DNA from: JANJTB01 sp032027125
Lineage (GTDB): Bacteria > Bacteroidota > Ignavibacteria > Kapaibacteriales > UBA2268
Length of the DNA stretch: 64,000 nucleotides
Direction: 5' to 3'
NCBI GenBank assembly: GCA_032027125.1
Contig: JAVSMQ010000001.1
Coordinates: 1,016,679-1,080,678, forward strand
Part shown: one piece after another, positions 53,378-62,132 of the stretch
Layout of the letters: each line of letters begins with the position of its first letter
Position numbering within the stretch: the first letter of the stretch is position 1
Program-made: the position numbers and the translations under genes
Notes under the pieces: generated by a model
The model's database searches: none
Seen by the model: the letters and a program-made list of their open reading frames with translations, nothing else
Told to the model about the DNA's origin: nothing

Positions 53378-55468
53378 ATGCGACAGGTTATGATTTTTAT
53401 TGTTTTTATTTTAATAAACTTACTTAATGTGCATGCTGTAACTGATAATATAGATGCTAAAGCTTCTGCCAAAGCTCAACTATCAAAAATGAAATCTGAA
53501 GATTTCCTGAAAATTCAAAAACCAAAATTTATTCCCGAAGAAAAAAAACACTTATATCAGGATGCTTACAACAAAATAATTTCAAATAAAATGTATGAAC
53601 CGCGATTACAGTCGCAGGATACGGATATGGATTCACTGCCTGCTAAATTTCGTACTCCCGGAGAGTTTGAAGAATCACAGGCTGTATTTATTTCCTGGCC
53701 CTCTTATGCATTCGATGCCGACGGCAATATGGTGGAGCCATATACGCCCGGTGTTGGTCTCAGGTGGTTTCAGGATAACAGCGGTAACTGGGATTATGAA
53801 ATTGTGGATATTGAAGGATATGTTTTAGACCTTGAAGCCGAAAGCCCGCTCCCCCCTCTTTGGTCACAGCTTGCCGATGCAATTCAGCAGGAAGTACCGG
53901 TTTGGATTCGTGTGGCTGCTCCCGATGATACAACGGCGTTAAAAGAATACATGACCAGCCGTGGAACTCCTCTGACAAATTATCAGTTTCTGACAGATGA
54001 AGACGGCGAGAATGCTTTCTGGGCGCGTGATTTCGGACCATTTGGAGCATATTACGGCGATGAAGACAGTCTGATGTTTGTTAATGCAGAATATTACTCG
54101 GGCAGACCGATTGATGATTCTTTCCCTGTCAAACTTGCCCTGCAGAAAGGCTACAGGTATTATAAATCACCGCTTGAAATCGAAGGCGGAAACTTTATGA
54201 CAGACGGACACGGCATGGGATTTTTCGGAAATGTCATTTATCTCAATAACAGTGACAATGTCGGACCTGCAAATTCGCAAAAGAAACCTATGAATGCCAA
54301 TGAAGTTAATAACGAAATATCTAAAATTTTCAGCCTTGACAAAAGAATGTTAATGGTTTCGCTCAGATGTGACGGCGGCACAGGTCATATTGATATTTAT
54401 ACAAAAATGGCTAATGACCAGGAAATTCTGATTACAAAATATCCCGACCAGTTCAATACTCCGCAGTTTCCTGATTATGGTACCGCAAATGGCAACCGTG
54501 AATTAATTCTGGCAGCGAACAATGCTTACGGCAGGAAATTCAGATTTTTGGAAGTGCCGCTGCCGACTGATGACGACGGAAAATATAACAGAACAGGCTG
54601 CAATTCATTCGGTACGGATGCAAGGGGATACATCAATGGTCTTACGGTTAATAAAACTTTCATCGTTCCGACTTATTCAAATAGTCTAAATGGTAACAAA
54701 GCCGGAGATGATGCAGCGTTGGATATTATCAGACAGCACATGCCCGGTTACAAAGTAGTTCCAATTGATTCCCGCATTCTTACACCGCTCGGCGGAGCTA
54801 TACACTGCATTACAATGCAGATACCCGCAGAGAATCCGGTTACAATATTACACAGGCAGTATAAGGGTGAATTAAGTAAATTCGATATACTTGAGGACGG
54901 ACATTTAATTCCTGTAACAGGTAAGATTCGCAATCATTCAGGTTTTTCCGGCGGAAAACTATATTACAGATGCGGAAGCGGCGGATGGTTTGAAACAAAT
55001 CTTGTAATTACAAGTGATGAGGAAGGTTCAAATTCCGATTTTAATTTCTCGGGAATGATAGATATTGATGCTATAAGCTGCGGAATGGAAGAAAATATCA
55101 GTTATTATATAGATTTCAAAACCAATAACGGAAAAACCGCTTACCGCCCCATTGCTGCACCTGACGGTTATTACACATTCTCAATTTCTGAAAGCACATC
55201 AGGAATTGAGGATAATTTTGTAGGCAGTACAGTCAGAATTTATCCGAATCCTGCCAATGATATTGCATACATTAGCTTACCGGAAACCGGAGAAGAAATA
55301 ATTATTGAAATAAGCGATTTAATAGGCAGCAGTTTAGGTTCTTACCCGATAACAAATGGTACAGCAGTTGCTGTTCTGGATTTATCGAATTTCAACTCCG
55401 GAATGTATTTATGCAAAATCCAATCAGCCGGAATAATGGAAGTTGTTAAGTTGATAGTAACGAAGTAG
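53378..55468 (+). CDS. Secreted agmatine/peptidylarginine-deiminase-like T9SS protein
   Basis: 696 residues. Signal peptide to about residue 20. The deiminase fold (about 90-485) has the guanidino-group active-site set: Asp218 (ARDFGPF), His337 and Asp339 (GGTGHIDIY), and nucleophile Cys477 (GGAIHCITMQ). An Ig-like module (about 495-600) and a T9SS sorting domain (about 615-696, IYPNPANDIAYISL) follow. This is the architecture of Porphyromonas peptidylarginine deiminase, the one well-studied secreted bacterial PAD. Whether this one citrullinates proteins or deiminates agmatine or free arginine is not decided by sequence alone. It is a single-gene unit. Confidence 0.85.
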   Translation: MRQVMIFIVFILINLLNVHAVTDNIDAKASAKAQLSKMKSEDFLKIQKPKFIPEEKKHLYQDAYNKIISNKMYEPRLQSQDTDMDSLPAKFRTPGEFEESQAVFISWPSYAFDADGNMVEPYTPGVGLRWFQDNSGNWDYEIVDIEGYVLDLEAESPLPPLWSQLADAIQQEVPVWIRVAAPDDTTALKEYMTSRGTPLTNYQFLTDEDGENAFWARDFGPFGAYYGDEDSLMFVNAEYYSGRPIDDSFPVKLALQKGYRYYKSPLEIEGGNFMTDGHGMGFFGNVIYLNNSDNVGPANSQKKPMNANEVNNEISKIFSLDKRMLMVSLRCDGGTGHIDIYTKMANDQEILITKYPDQFNTPQFPDYGTANGNRELILAANNAYGRKFRFLEVPLPTDDDGKYNRTGCNSFGTDARGYINGLTVNKTFIVPTYSNSLNGNKAGDDAALDIIRQHMPGYKVVPIDSRILTPLGGAIHCITMQIPAENPVTILHRQYKGELSKFDILEDGHLIPVTGKIRNHSGFSGGKLYYRCGSGGWFETNLVITSDEEGSNSDFNFSGMIDIDAISCGMEENISYYIDFKTNNGKTAYRPIAAPDGYYTFSISESTSGIEDNFVGSTVRIYPNPANDIAYISLPETGEEIIIEISDLIGSSLGSYPITNGTAVAVLDLSNFNSGMYLCKIQSAGIMEVVKLIVTK

Positions 55469-55501
55469 CGTTTTAGATTTTATGCGGCAATTCTATATGT
55501 A

Positions 55502-55531
55502 AAATAAAGGCGGGATTTCCCACCTTTATTG
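55502..55531. terminator. Bidirectional hairpin between convergent genes
   Basis: AATAAAGG/CCTTTATT arms with inner GGG/CCC pairing, flanked by A-rich and T-rich runs. It lies between the stop codons at 55468 (+) and 55534 (-). Confidence 0.7.
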
Positions 55532-55533
55532 TT

Positions 55534-57390
55534 TTAAATCTTCACAAACTTCTCAACCTTACCTCCAATCCTGATGAAATACACACCTGCGGGCAAATTC
55601 TCAATATTCATCCGATGACTGGTTGTCATCGGATGAATTGATTCGGAGATGATTTCAATCCCGAGCAAATCAAATATCTGAACTTTATATCCTTCCGAAG
55701 GTTGTAAACTTTCCGAAGTATGAATTGTGATGAAATCATCTGCGGGATTAGGTGTAATTAGTATATCTAAATTTTCTATATTCTCCCAAACACTGGTGGT
55801 AGGGGTTGCCGTAAAAACAAGTCCGGTGGTATCGCCTGTGATGAGATTGATAGTGTGAAATGCAGGTGAAAATGTGTAATCTTCGGAAAAAGGAGTTAAG
55901 TCATACTGCCGTTTTGATTCTATTTTGCGGAAAAGGAAAATGCCGCTGCTGTCCGAAACGGCTGTGCTGTCTTTAATATTTAGAGTGATATTTGCTAATC
56001 CTTTACCTTTATCATCTTTGATATATCCACTTGCAGAATAAAATGTCCGCAAATCCTCTGCATTAAAATCAAAACCGCTCGTGTCGCTTGTCAGTTCAAT
56101 ATCATACTGCATTGGCTTGTAATCAAAAGGTTTGTAGAAATAAGTCTGGTTTACACCATCGTAATATTTATTCAATGCTTTGATAGTATAACTGCCTTTC
56201 TTAACCTGAGTAAACTTATAATAACCCTCGCTGTTAGTCATAGTTATTCTATAACCAAGAGAAACCGGAATACCCGGCTGACCTTTTGTACCTTCCCAAA
56301 CTCTGCCGCTAATAGTATAAATATCTTCAGGTTTAGGAGACAGGTTATCTTCTAATAAACGAAAAAAATGACCTGTATAAGTTGAAATAAGAGGTACTGT
56401 TCCAGCATATCGAACAATCATAGTAGGTGGATCATTATCATTAATATATTCATGTAAATCATTCTCGTAAATCCATGATTCACCTCCATCATAAGTATAA
56501 ATAATTTTACCGAACTGACCAACTGCAATGCCGGTTAAACTATCCTTAAATGCAATACTTTGCAAACCAAATGGATTATTATAAAAATGTTTAGAAGCAG
56601 TTGTTGAAAGGTCCAATACTCTTCTCCAACTACTGCCACCATCAGTACTTTTATATATTGCATCGTGACCTGAACCGCCACTTATAGTATTGCTTTTTCC
56701 ACAGACGAATATAAGTTTTTCATTGATAATGCATAAGTCAGAGATAACTTCATACACAGTATCTATATAATTTAACTGATACTCTTTTGTATTTATATTT
56801 AATAATAATAAATACCATTTATAATTCAGAGTATTATAAACGACAGAATATAAAATGGAATCACTTATAAACACAGGATTCCTATATGAATATCTGCCTT
56901 TAGTCACATCTATATTAAACTTTTCAAAAGATTTCCAATTGTCATTGGTTATTATTATTGTATAATAAGTCAATGGAGAAATATAGGTGTCCATTAGAAC
57001 ACCTATATTATCATTATACATCTTTACTTTCTTAAATGAATTTACACTATCCAACATAATATTTAAAAAACTCTTCCCACCATCTACTGATTGATAAAAG
57101 TTCCCATCATCAAAAGTGATAAAGATATTTTCTAAATCGGGTACACTAATACTATAACAATATTGAGCCTTACCAAAATCATCATTAATCAAATACCAAT
57201 TTTTCCCTCTATCTATCGATTTATATAAATACGTAGGTCCAAGACGTGTTGTAACGACATAAAGATTATTTAAATCAACAATTTCTAATCCTAATGGTAT
57301 TCCTTCCATCTCATAAGTAAATTCCCACTCGTTTTGAGCAAACAAATTAATATCAACTAAAATCAAAATAACAAAAATAAAACATTTCAT
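55534..57390 (-). CDS. BNR/Ycf48-like T9SS-secreted protein (paralogue 2)
   Basis: 618 residues. Signal peptide to about LFAQ. Propeller-like repeats (about 20-340) carry Asp-box motifs SIDRGKNWY, SVDGGKSFL, STDGGSSWR and TYDGGESWI. Two carboxypeptidase-regulatory-like modules follow (about 350-425 and 435-520; SGRVWEGTKGQPGIPVSLGY, SASGYIKDDKGKGLANITLN). A T9SS sorting domain (about 540-618) ends it. Same plan as 24274-26163 but with regulatory-like rather than FN3 modules. Confidence 0.82.
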   Translation of the reverse strand: MKCFIFVILILVDINLFAQNEWEFTYEMEGIPLGLEIVDLNNLYVVTTRLGPTYLYKSIDRGKNWYLINDDFGKAQYCYSISVPDLENIFITFDDGNFYQSVDGGKSFLNIMLDSVNSFKKVKMYNDNIGVLMDTYISPLTYYTIIITNDNWKSFEKFNIDVTKGRYSYRNPVFISDSILYSVVYNTLNYKWYLLLLNINTKEYQLNYIDTVYEVISDLCIINEKLIFVCGKSNTISGGSGHDAIYKSTDGGSSWRRVLDLSTTASKHFYNNPFGLQSIAFKDSLTGIAVGQFGKIIYTYDGGESWIYENDLHEYINDNDPPTMIVRYAGTVPLISTYTGHFFRLLEDNLSPKPEDIYTISGRVWEGTKGQPGIPVSLGYRITMTNSEGYYKFTQVKKGSYTIKALNKYYDGVNQTYFYKPFDYKPMQYDIELTSDTSGFDFNAEDLRTFYSASGYIKDDKGKGLANITLNIKDSTAVSDSSGIFLFRKIESKRQYDLTPFSEDYTFSPAFHTINLITGDTTGLVFTATPTTSVWENIENLDILITPNPADDFITIHTSESLQPSEGYKVQIFDLLGIEIISESIHPMTTSHRMNIENLPAGVYFIRIGGKVEKFVKI

Positions 57391-57401
57391 TTTTTTAAAT
57401 C

Positions 57402-57518
57402 CTATTTTATTATAATAATTTTTTCAGTTAGCTGCATTAAACCATCAACAGTTAGCTGCAAAAGATACAAACCTGAATTCAATTTATTATTAAGTGTAAA
57501 GGCAGTTAAGATTTTCAT
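57402..57518 (-). pseudogene. Orphan fragment of a T9SS sorting domain
   Basis: A 38-codon frame too short to stand alone reads MKILTAFTLNNKLNSGLYLL, then QLTVDGLMQLTEKIIIIK and stop. This is the end of a T9SS sorting domain; compare GLYFYQISIDGVQIATDKII in the protein at 26234. There is no N-terminal gene body. It is the 3' relic of a lost cargo gene, 11 bases ahead of the next ATG. Confidence 0.7.
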
Positions 57519-57746
57519 ATCTACTCCGCAAATAAATTAGTTAATTCTATTGATTCAAATGTAATTAGAATATACCAATTTTCCAAAATGAATTTTTGTT
57601 TTGAAGATGAAATAACCGGCATCAATCATTTTTCCTGTTTCGTTACAGTAATTCTTGCAAAAAATAATGTTCTAATCTTGTTCTTTAGCAGATATTCTTA
57701 GTTGTTTGAACTAATATTTTACTTCATTACATAAGTTTTATTAGGA

Positions 57747-58040
57747 AAAAGCTCAGGAAACTTTGGAAAAAGCTCATCGTACTTGTACAAAAGCTCATCG
57801 TACTTGTTCAAAAGCTCATCGTACTTGTTCAAAAGCTCATCGTACTTGTTCAAAAGCTTATCGTACTTGTACAAAAGCTCATCGTACTTGTTCAAAAGCT
57901 CATCGTACTTGTACAAAAGCTTATCGTACTTGTACAAAAGCTCATCGCACTTGTACAAAAGGTCATCGTTCTTGTACAAAAGCTCATCGCACTTGTACAA
58001 AAGCTCATCGCACTTGTACAAAAGCTTATCGTAATTGTAC
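57747..58040. repeat. Tandem array C1, 13-14 units of 21 bp
   Basis: Thirteen clear 21-bp units (57768-58040), core AAAGCTCATCGTACTTGTAC, preceded by a degenerate unit (57747-57767). The variable sites are mostly unit positions 8, 13 and 20. No reading frame confines them to third positions, so the long ORFs on both strands are unlikely to be genes. Each unit contains a GTAC-TT-GTAC palindrome unless position 20 is T. No spacers. Confidence 0.92.
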
Positions 58041-58047
58041 AAATGTG

Positions 58048-58236
58048 CTTCGGAGTGCTAAGAATTACCTTCGGAGTGCTAAGAATTACCTTCGGAGTGC
58101 TAAGAATTACCTTCGGAGTGCTAAGAATTACCTTCGGAGTGCTAAGAATTACCTTCGGAGTGCTAAGAATTAGCTTTGGAGTGCTAAGGATGGGCTTCGT
58201 AGTGCTAAGAATTAGTTTCGTAAAGGTTAGGAAGAT
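58048..58236. repeat. Tandem array C2, 8-9 units of 21 bp
   Basis: Eight clear units (58048-58215) of a different 21-bp sequence, core CTTCGGAGTGCTAAGAATTA, plus one decayed unit (58216-58236). Units 1-5 are identical; decay increases to the right. It starts 7 bases after array C1. Confidence 0.92.
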
Positions 58237-58310
58237 ATTTTAACGATTCAGAACTGTTTTTTCATGAGAAATGCGAACCGGAGCTATTCAATGCTCTGCA
58301 CTCCACTAAA

Positions 58311-58357
58311 TAAAAAAGCCGCCCGATATGACTACCGGACGGACTTTATATAACATT
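58311..58357 (-). terminator. Terminator of the alcohol dehydrogenase gene
   Basis: On the - strand a 10-bp arm pair (AGTCCGTCCG / CGGGCGGCTT, two wobbles and one mismatch) followed by a T6 run. Confidence 0.75.
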
Positions 58358-58367
58358 TTTTCGTGCT

Positions 58368-59510
58368 TCAATAAGCAATTTCAAGGATTTTCACAACATC
58401 ATTATAATCAATTTTTCTCGAATTACCCAAGGTACCTTTCAGTACAGCATTTTTGGCAAGAGTCGGAATTGCAGATTTTTCAATATTTAATTCTCTTAAA
58501 GTAGTCGGTGCTTTCCATTTTGTGAACAAATTTGTCAAAGCATCAATACCGCCATCAATAGTATCAGCATCGAAGACATTTTTTGCCCATCTTGAAAATC
58601 TTTCGGGATTATCAGGACTGACATATTTCATCCATGCCGGAAAAACAACCGCAAGACCTTCTGCATGCGCAACTTCAGGGTAATAAGCACTAATAGCATG
58701 TTCGATTGAATGTACAGCCCACTCACCCCCATTCATCGCAACACCTGTCAAACCGCAGAGTGCCAGCGATGCAGACCATGCAAGGTCAGCTCTTGCTGTG
58801 TAATTTAATTCATCATCCTGCAATACATTGACGGCTTTTATAATTGTCCTCATCAAGGCTTCGTCAATAGCAAGAGTAGGCTCTGCGTGTCCGGGTGCAA
58901 AGTATTGTTCAAATATATGCGACAACGAATCAACTCCGCCGTTAATAGTCTGGCGCCATGGAAGTTTCATCTGAACACCTGGGTCAATGATTGACACAAG
59001 CGGGTACGAAAATGCCGAACCGAATGACCACTTTTTCTTCTCCTCAGGATTAGTCAAAACTCCGTAAGAATTCATTTCACTGCCGGTTGCCGATAGTGTC
59101 AGAATCGTAAAAAGAGGTAATGCTTTCTTAATGGTTTCGGTACCTTCGAAGATATTCCAAACATCTTTTAAGTAATATCCGGCAGAAATCGCTTTAGCTT
59201 CGTCAATTACAGAGCCTCCCCCGATTGCAAGTACAGCATCAACATCATTGTTTTTGGCAAATTTAACTGCCTCTCTTGCATGATTTACGATTGGGTTAGG
59301 CTGAACACCGCCAAACTCAACAAAATCAATTCCGCTTTCCGATAATGATGAAACAGCGGCATTATAAACTCCATTGCCTTTGATTGAGCCGCCGCCATAC
59401 AGAATAAGTACTTTTTTGAAACCAAATTGCGAAATCAATTCACCAATCCGGCTTATAGTATCCCTGCCAAACACAATTTTGACAGGGTTGTAAAATTTGA
59501 AATTATCCAT
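58368..59510 (-). CDS. Iron-dependent alcohol dehydrogenase (YqhD/butanol-DH-like)
   Basis: 380 residues, type III Fe-ADH. Nucleotide-binding GGGSVIDEAKAIS (about 97-109) and the metal-site motifs GGVDSLSHIFEQYF (about 193-206) and HSIEHAISAYYPEVAHAEGLA (about 269-290) are present. Members reduce aldehydes with NAD(P)H. The start lies 2 bases after the stop of the upstream membrane-protein gene, so they form one unit. Confidence 0.93.
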   Translation of the reverse strand: MDNFKFYNPVKIVFGRDTISRIGELISQFGFKKVLILYGGGSIKGNGVYNAAVSSLSESGIDFVEFGGVQPNPIVNHAREAVKFAKNNDVDAVLAIGGGSVIDEAKAISAGYYLKDVWNIFEGTETIKKALPLFTILTLSATGSEMNSYGVLTNPEEKKKWSFGSAFSYPLVSIIDPGVQMKLPWRQTINGGVDSLSHIFEQYFAPGHAEPTLAIDEALMRTIIKAVNVLQDDELNYTARADLAWSASLALCGLTGVAMNGGEWAVHSIEHAISAYYPEVAHAEGLAVVFPAWMKYVSPDNPERFSRWAKNVFDADTIDGGIDALTNLFTKWKAPTTLRELNIEKSAIPTLAKNAVLKGTLGNSRKIDYNDVVKILEIAY

Positions 59511-59512
59511 AA

Positions 59513-60352
59513 TTAATTTACCGGTTGATTTTCAATTTCTCTAAAATCTATTTCCGAGCCCAACATACTGTGCGGTATAAGATAGACTGCAATCATTACA
59601 ACTGTAGCCAGTAATGCCCACCATGTTTGATTTGGTCTTTTGCGAATTCTCCATACAGCTATAACCCACATAACAATTGATAACGCTGTTTTATTATCCG
59701 TGAGGTCACCAAATGAGAGAATAGTTTTACCGAAGGGCCAGCCGGTCCAAAATGCACCAAATGCATACCATTGAACCAAAGGACCGAGCACCAATCCTCC
59801 GAAAGCAAAAAATCCCAAAGTCCAGTATGAATAATTCAACACATTAGAACCTCTGAAAATTACTTCAAGTGCAACCCTCATAGCAAATGCAAAGGCAAAT
59901 ATCATCATAAGTATATGAGGATAAAGAATCCACCCGGGTACAACACCTTTATATCTGAGTAGAACAGGTTCGGGTGTCAAATCAACTAAATTTTCATAAT
60001 CTTTACCGACAGACACCTGATACATTACTTTGCCGGCTGGCGGCAGTTCGGGCAATTCCGATGTCAGATAATCTCCTTCACGTTTCATTTCATACTCTGA
60101 CCACTCGTCATGGCTTCTGTATCTTTTCATCTTGATTTTAGCAACAAGAGACTTATCCTTGTTTTCAATCTTAACAGGTGCATTCTGCCCGATTTCATGC
60201 GAACGTAAAAGTGAAAATTCTACATCAGTACCCTGAACTTCTATATTACCTTTCTGAGGATAGGTCGGACCTGTTGCTCTCTGATAAATTACAACAATAA
60301 CCATCAAAATGACAGCCCCAACCCACAACAAAATAGTTCTCATATTCTTCAT
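59513..60352 (-). CDS. Membrane protein of unknown function
   Basis: 279 residues. N-terminal membrane helix (about 7-24), a strand-rich periplasmic part (about 30-145) and four or five further helices (about 145-265). The periplasmic part has phrases like LPPAGKVMYQVSVG, and the helices include WPFGKTILSFGDLTDNKTAL. I do not recognise the family. It is coupled tightly to the Fe-ADH gene, which gives no clear functional hint. Confidence 0.7.
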   Translation of the reverse strand: MKNMRTILLWVGAVILMVIVVIYQRATGPTYPQKGNIEVQGTDVEFSLLRSHEIGQNAPVKIENKDKSLVAKIKMKRYRSHDEWSEYEMKREGDYLTSELPELPPAGKVMYQVSVGKDYENLVDLTPEPVLLRYKGVVPGWILYPHILMMIFAFAFAMRVALEVIFRGSNVLNYSYWTLGFFAFGGLVLGPLVQWYAFGAFWTGWPFGKTILSFGDLTDNKTALSIVMWVIAVWRIRKRPNQTWWALLATVVMIAVYLIPHSMLGSEIDFREIENQPVN

Positions 60353-60386
60353 CCTAACTCTCTCCGGTGTATAATTTATATATATA

Positions 60387-61997
60387 TTATTTAGTTATCA
60401 TTTTTTCCGCAGCGGGAATTTCTTTGATTGCCTCGATTAACTGGTTATCCACAATGCACATTACCTCAAGAAAAGCATTGTAACCCCACATAACGTTTGC
60501 AATGCTTGCCTTCATATATGTAATAAAGTAAGATTTATCAATATTGAACATATCTATATTCCATACTTTATTTTCAAGTGCAAAAGTAGCAAATTCTCTG
60601 AGCATTTCATCAGTAATTAAAAATTCCATATTAAATTTGGAATAATTTTTGCCGAATTTTTCAATCAGATTTTTCCCTTCTTTTTTCTTGAAATTCACAG
60701 CCCATTTAAAATACAGACCTCTCTGAATAAGCAGTTTTGTTAATTGTGTCAGTGTATCTTTGTCAATAATTTTATCGGGAAGTACGCCGCCGCCGCCTAT
60801 TATAGGTCTTCCGGAGCTTGACTTGTAAATGTTAATTTCTTTTATACCGCCTAATTCATTAATTTTCTTTTGAATTTCATCCTTATTCAATCCGTAATCC
60901 AAGCCGGTATCAATATCAATTTTTTGATTTGAAGTATATTTTTGAATATCCCTGCCGGACGGAGTCTTATACTTTCCAACCGTCAATTTGAATCCGGTCG
61001 TATCGTTCATAGTCCATATTTTTTGAACAGTGCCTTTGCCATAAGACCTTTTACCGACTACAATACCTCTGTCGTAATCCTGCACCACACCTGCAAGAAG
61101 TTCGCTTCCTGAAGCTGAATTTTCATCAATTAGAACAACTATCGGCATGTTTTCAAGAATGTCGCCGTCCTTTGAATATATTTCTGTTACAAACTCTGGA
61201 TTATTTGAAACTGATTTGCTTAACAATCTGCTGCCACTGATAAACAAATCAAGTATTTCATCAACACGTGTCATATAACCGCCCGGGTTACCTCTTAAAT
61301 CAACAATTATTCTCTTCATACCATTAGCTGATAATTCTAATGCTTTACTTCGAAATTCATCGTAACATTTATCGGTAAAGCGGCTGAGAATAAATATTCC
61401 GACATTTGTATTTGGGAATAAAAAAGCTGTTGTCAGTCCGGGTTTTGCAATATCTGTTCTTTTAAGTACTAAATTCTTTTCTTTTCCCATGTAAACATCT
61501 TTTACAGTAAGATGAACAGTTGTAGCCGAATCACCCTGAATCAGTTTATCAATTTCATTTTTTTCCAAACCAACGGTATTTTTGTCATCAATTTGGATGA
61601 TTATATCACCAATTTCTATGCCTTGCATTTCAGCAGGAGTACAGGGAAATACCTGAATCACATTTACAGAATCATTTATAATCACAAATTCAAGACCGAC
61701 TCCGTAAGATATTCCTTTATTAGATTCCTGTACCTGTTTTAAAACAGCTTTATTATAATAATAGGATTCCTTATCCATAGCCTGCAGAAGTGCAGTAAAA
61801 GCAGAATCGCTGATTCTGATTAAATCAAGTGTATCGGGATGATTCTGGTAAGCTGTTTCGAGAATATATTTAAATTTCTGAGCCTGAAACTCAATAATTT
61901 TATCTGAGCCCGTATCATTTGAGAGCAGTAAACTACTGCAGAACAGGTACGAAGAAATTGCTAAACAAACTTTTTTAAACATATTTATAAAAAACAA
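60387..61997 (-). CDS. S41-family C-terminal processing protease
   Basis: 536 residues. Signal helix (about 8-26), N-terminal cap, PDZ domain (about 95-180, VIQVFPCTPAEMQGIEIGDIIIQIDD) and S41 core (about 190-375). Catalytic Ser lies in NSASGSELLAG and Lys in KRSYGKGTVQ. CtpA-type proteases trim or degrade periplasmic proteins. The last 150 residues are not part of the core and are not recognised. It sits 34 bases upstream of the unknown membrane protein. Confidence 0.9.
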   Translation of the reverse strand: MFFINMFKKVCLAISSYLFCSSLLLSNDTGSDKIIEFQAQKFKYILETAYQNHPDTLDLIRISDSAFTALLQAMDKESYYYNKAVLKQVQESNKGISYGVGLEFVIINDSVNVIQVFPCTPAEMQGIEIGDIIIQIDDKNTVGLEKNEIDKLIQGDSATTVHLTVKDVYMGKEKNLVLKRTDIAKPGLTTAFLFPNTNVGIFILSRFTDKCYDEFRSKALELSANGMKRIIVDLRGNPGGYMTRVDEILDLFISGSRLLSKSVSNNPEFVTEIYSKDGDILENMPIVVLIDENSASGSELLAGVVQDYDRGIVVGKRSYGKGTVQKIWTMNDTTGFKLTVGKYKTPSGRDIQKYTSNQKIDIDTGLDYGLNKDEIQKKINELGGIKEINIYKSSSGRPIIGGGGVLPDKIIDKDTLTQLTKLLIQRGLYFKWAVNFKKKEGKNLIEKFGKNYSKFNMEFLITDEMLREFATFALENKVWNIDMFNIDKSYFITYMKASIANVMWGYNAFLEVMCIVDNQLIEAIKEIPAAEKMITK

Positions 61998-62068
61998 TAA
62001 TAATACTTTTCAAATTAATTGATTTAAAGAATATTATGATTGTCAATTATTGGATTTGACATATAAAT

Positions 62069-62104
62069 AAAAACGGACTCCCTTTTAGGGGGAGCCCGCT
62101 TTTT
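62069..62104 (-). terminator. Terminator of the PKD-like T9SS gene
   Basis: On the - strand CGGGCTCCC pairs with GGGAGTCCG (one G-T pair), then T5ATTT. Confidence 0.75.
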
Positions 62105-62132
62105 AAGTAATTCAGCAAAAGCTGAAGATTGG

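Noticed and set aside
57719..58243. Long heptad-repeat ORFs (LLYKYDE, SSSYLYK, GVLRITF types) in arrays C1/C2
   Set aside because: They exist on both strands because 21 is divisible by three. Variable sites are not biased to third positions in any frame, and no ribosome site or family supports translation.
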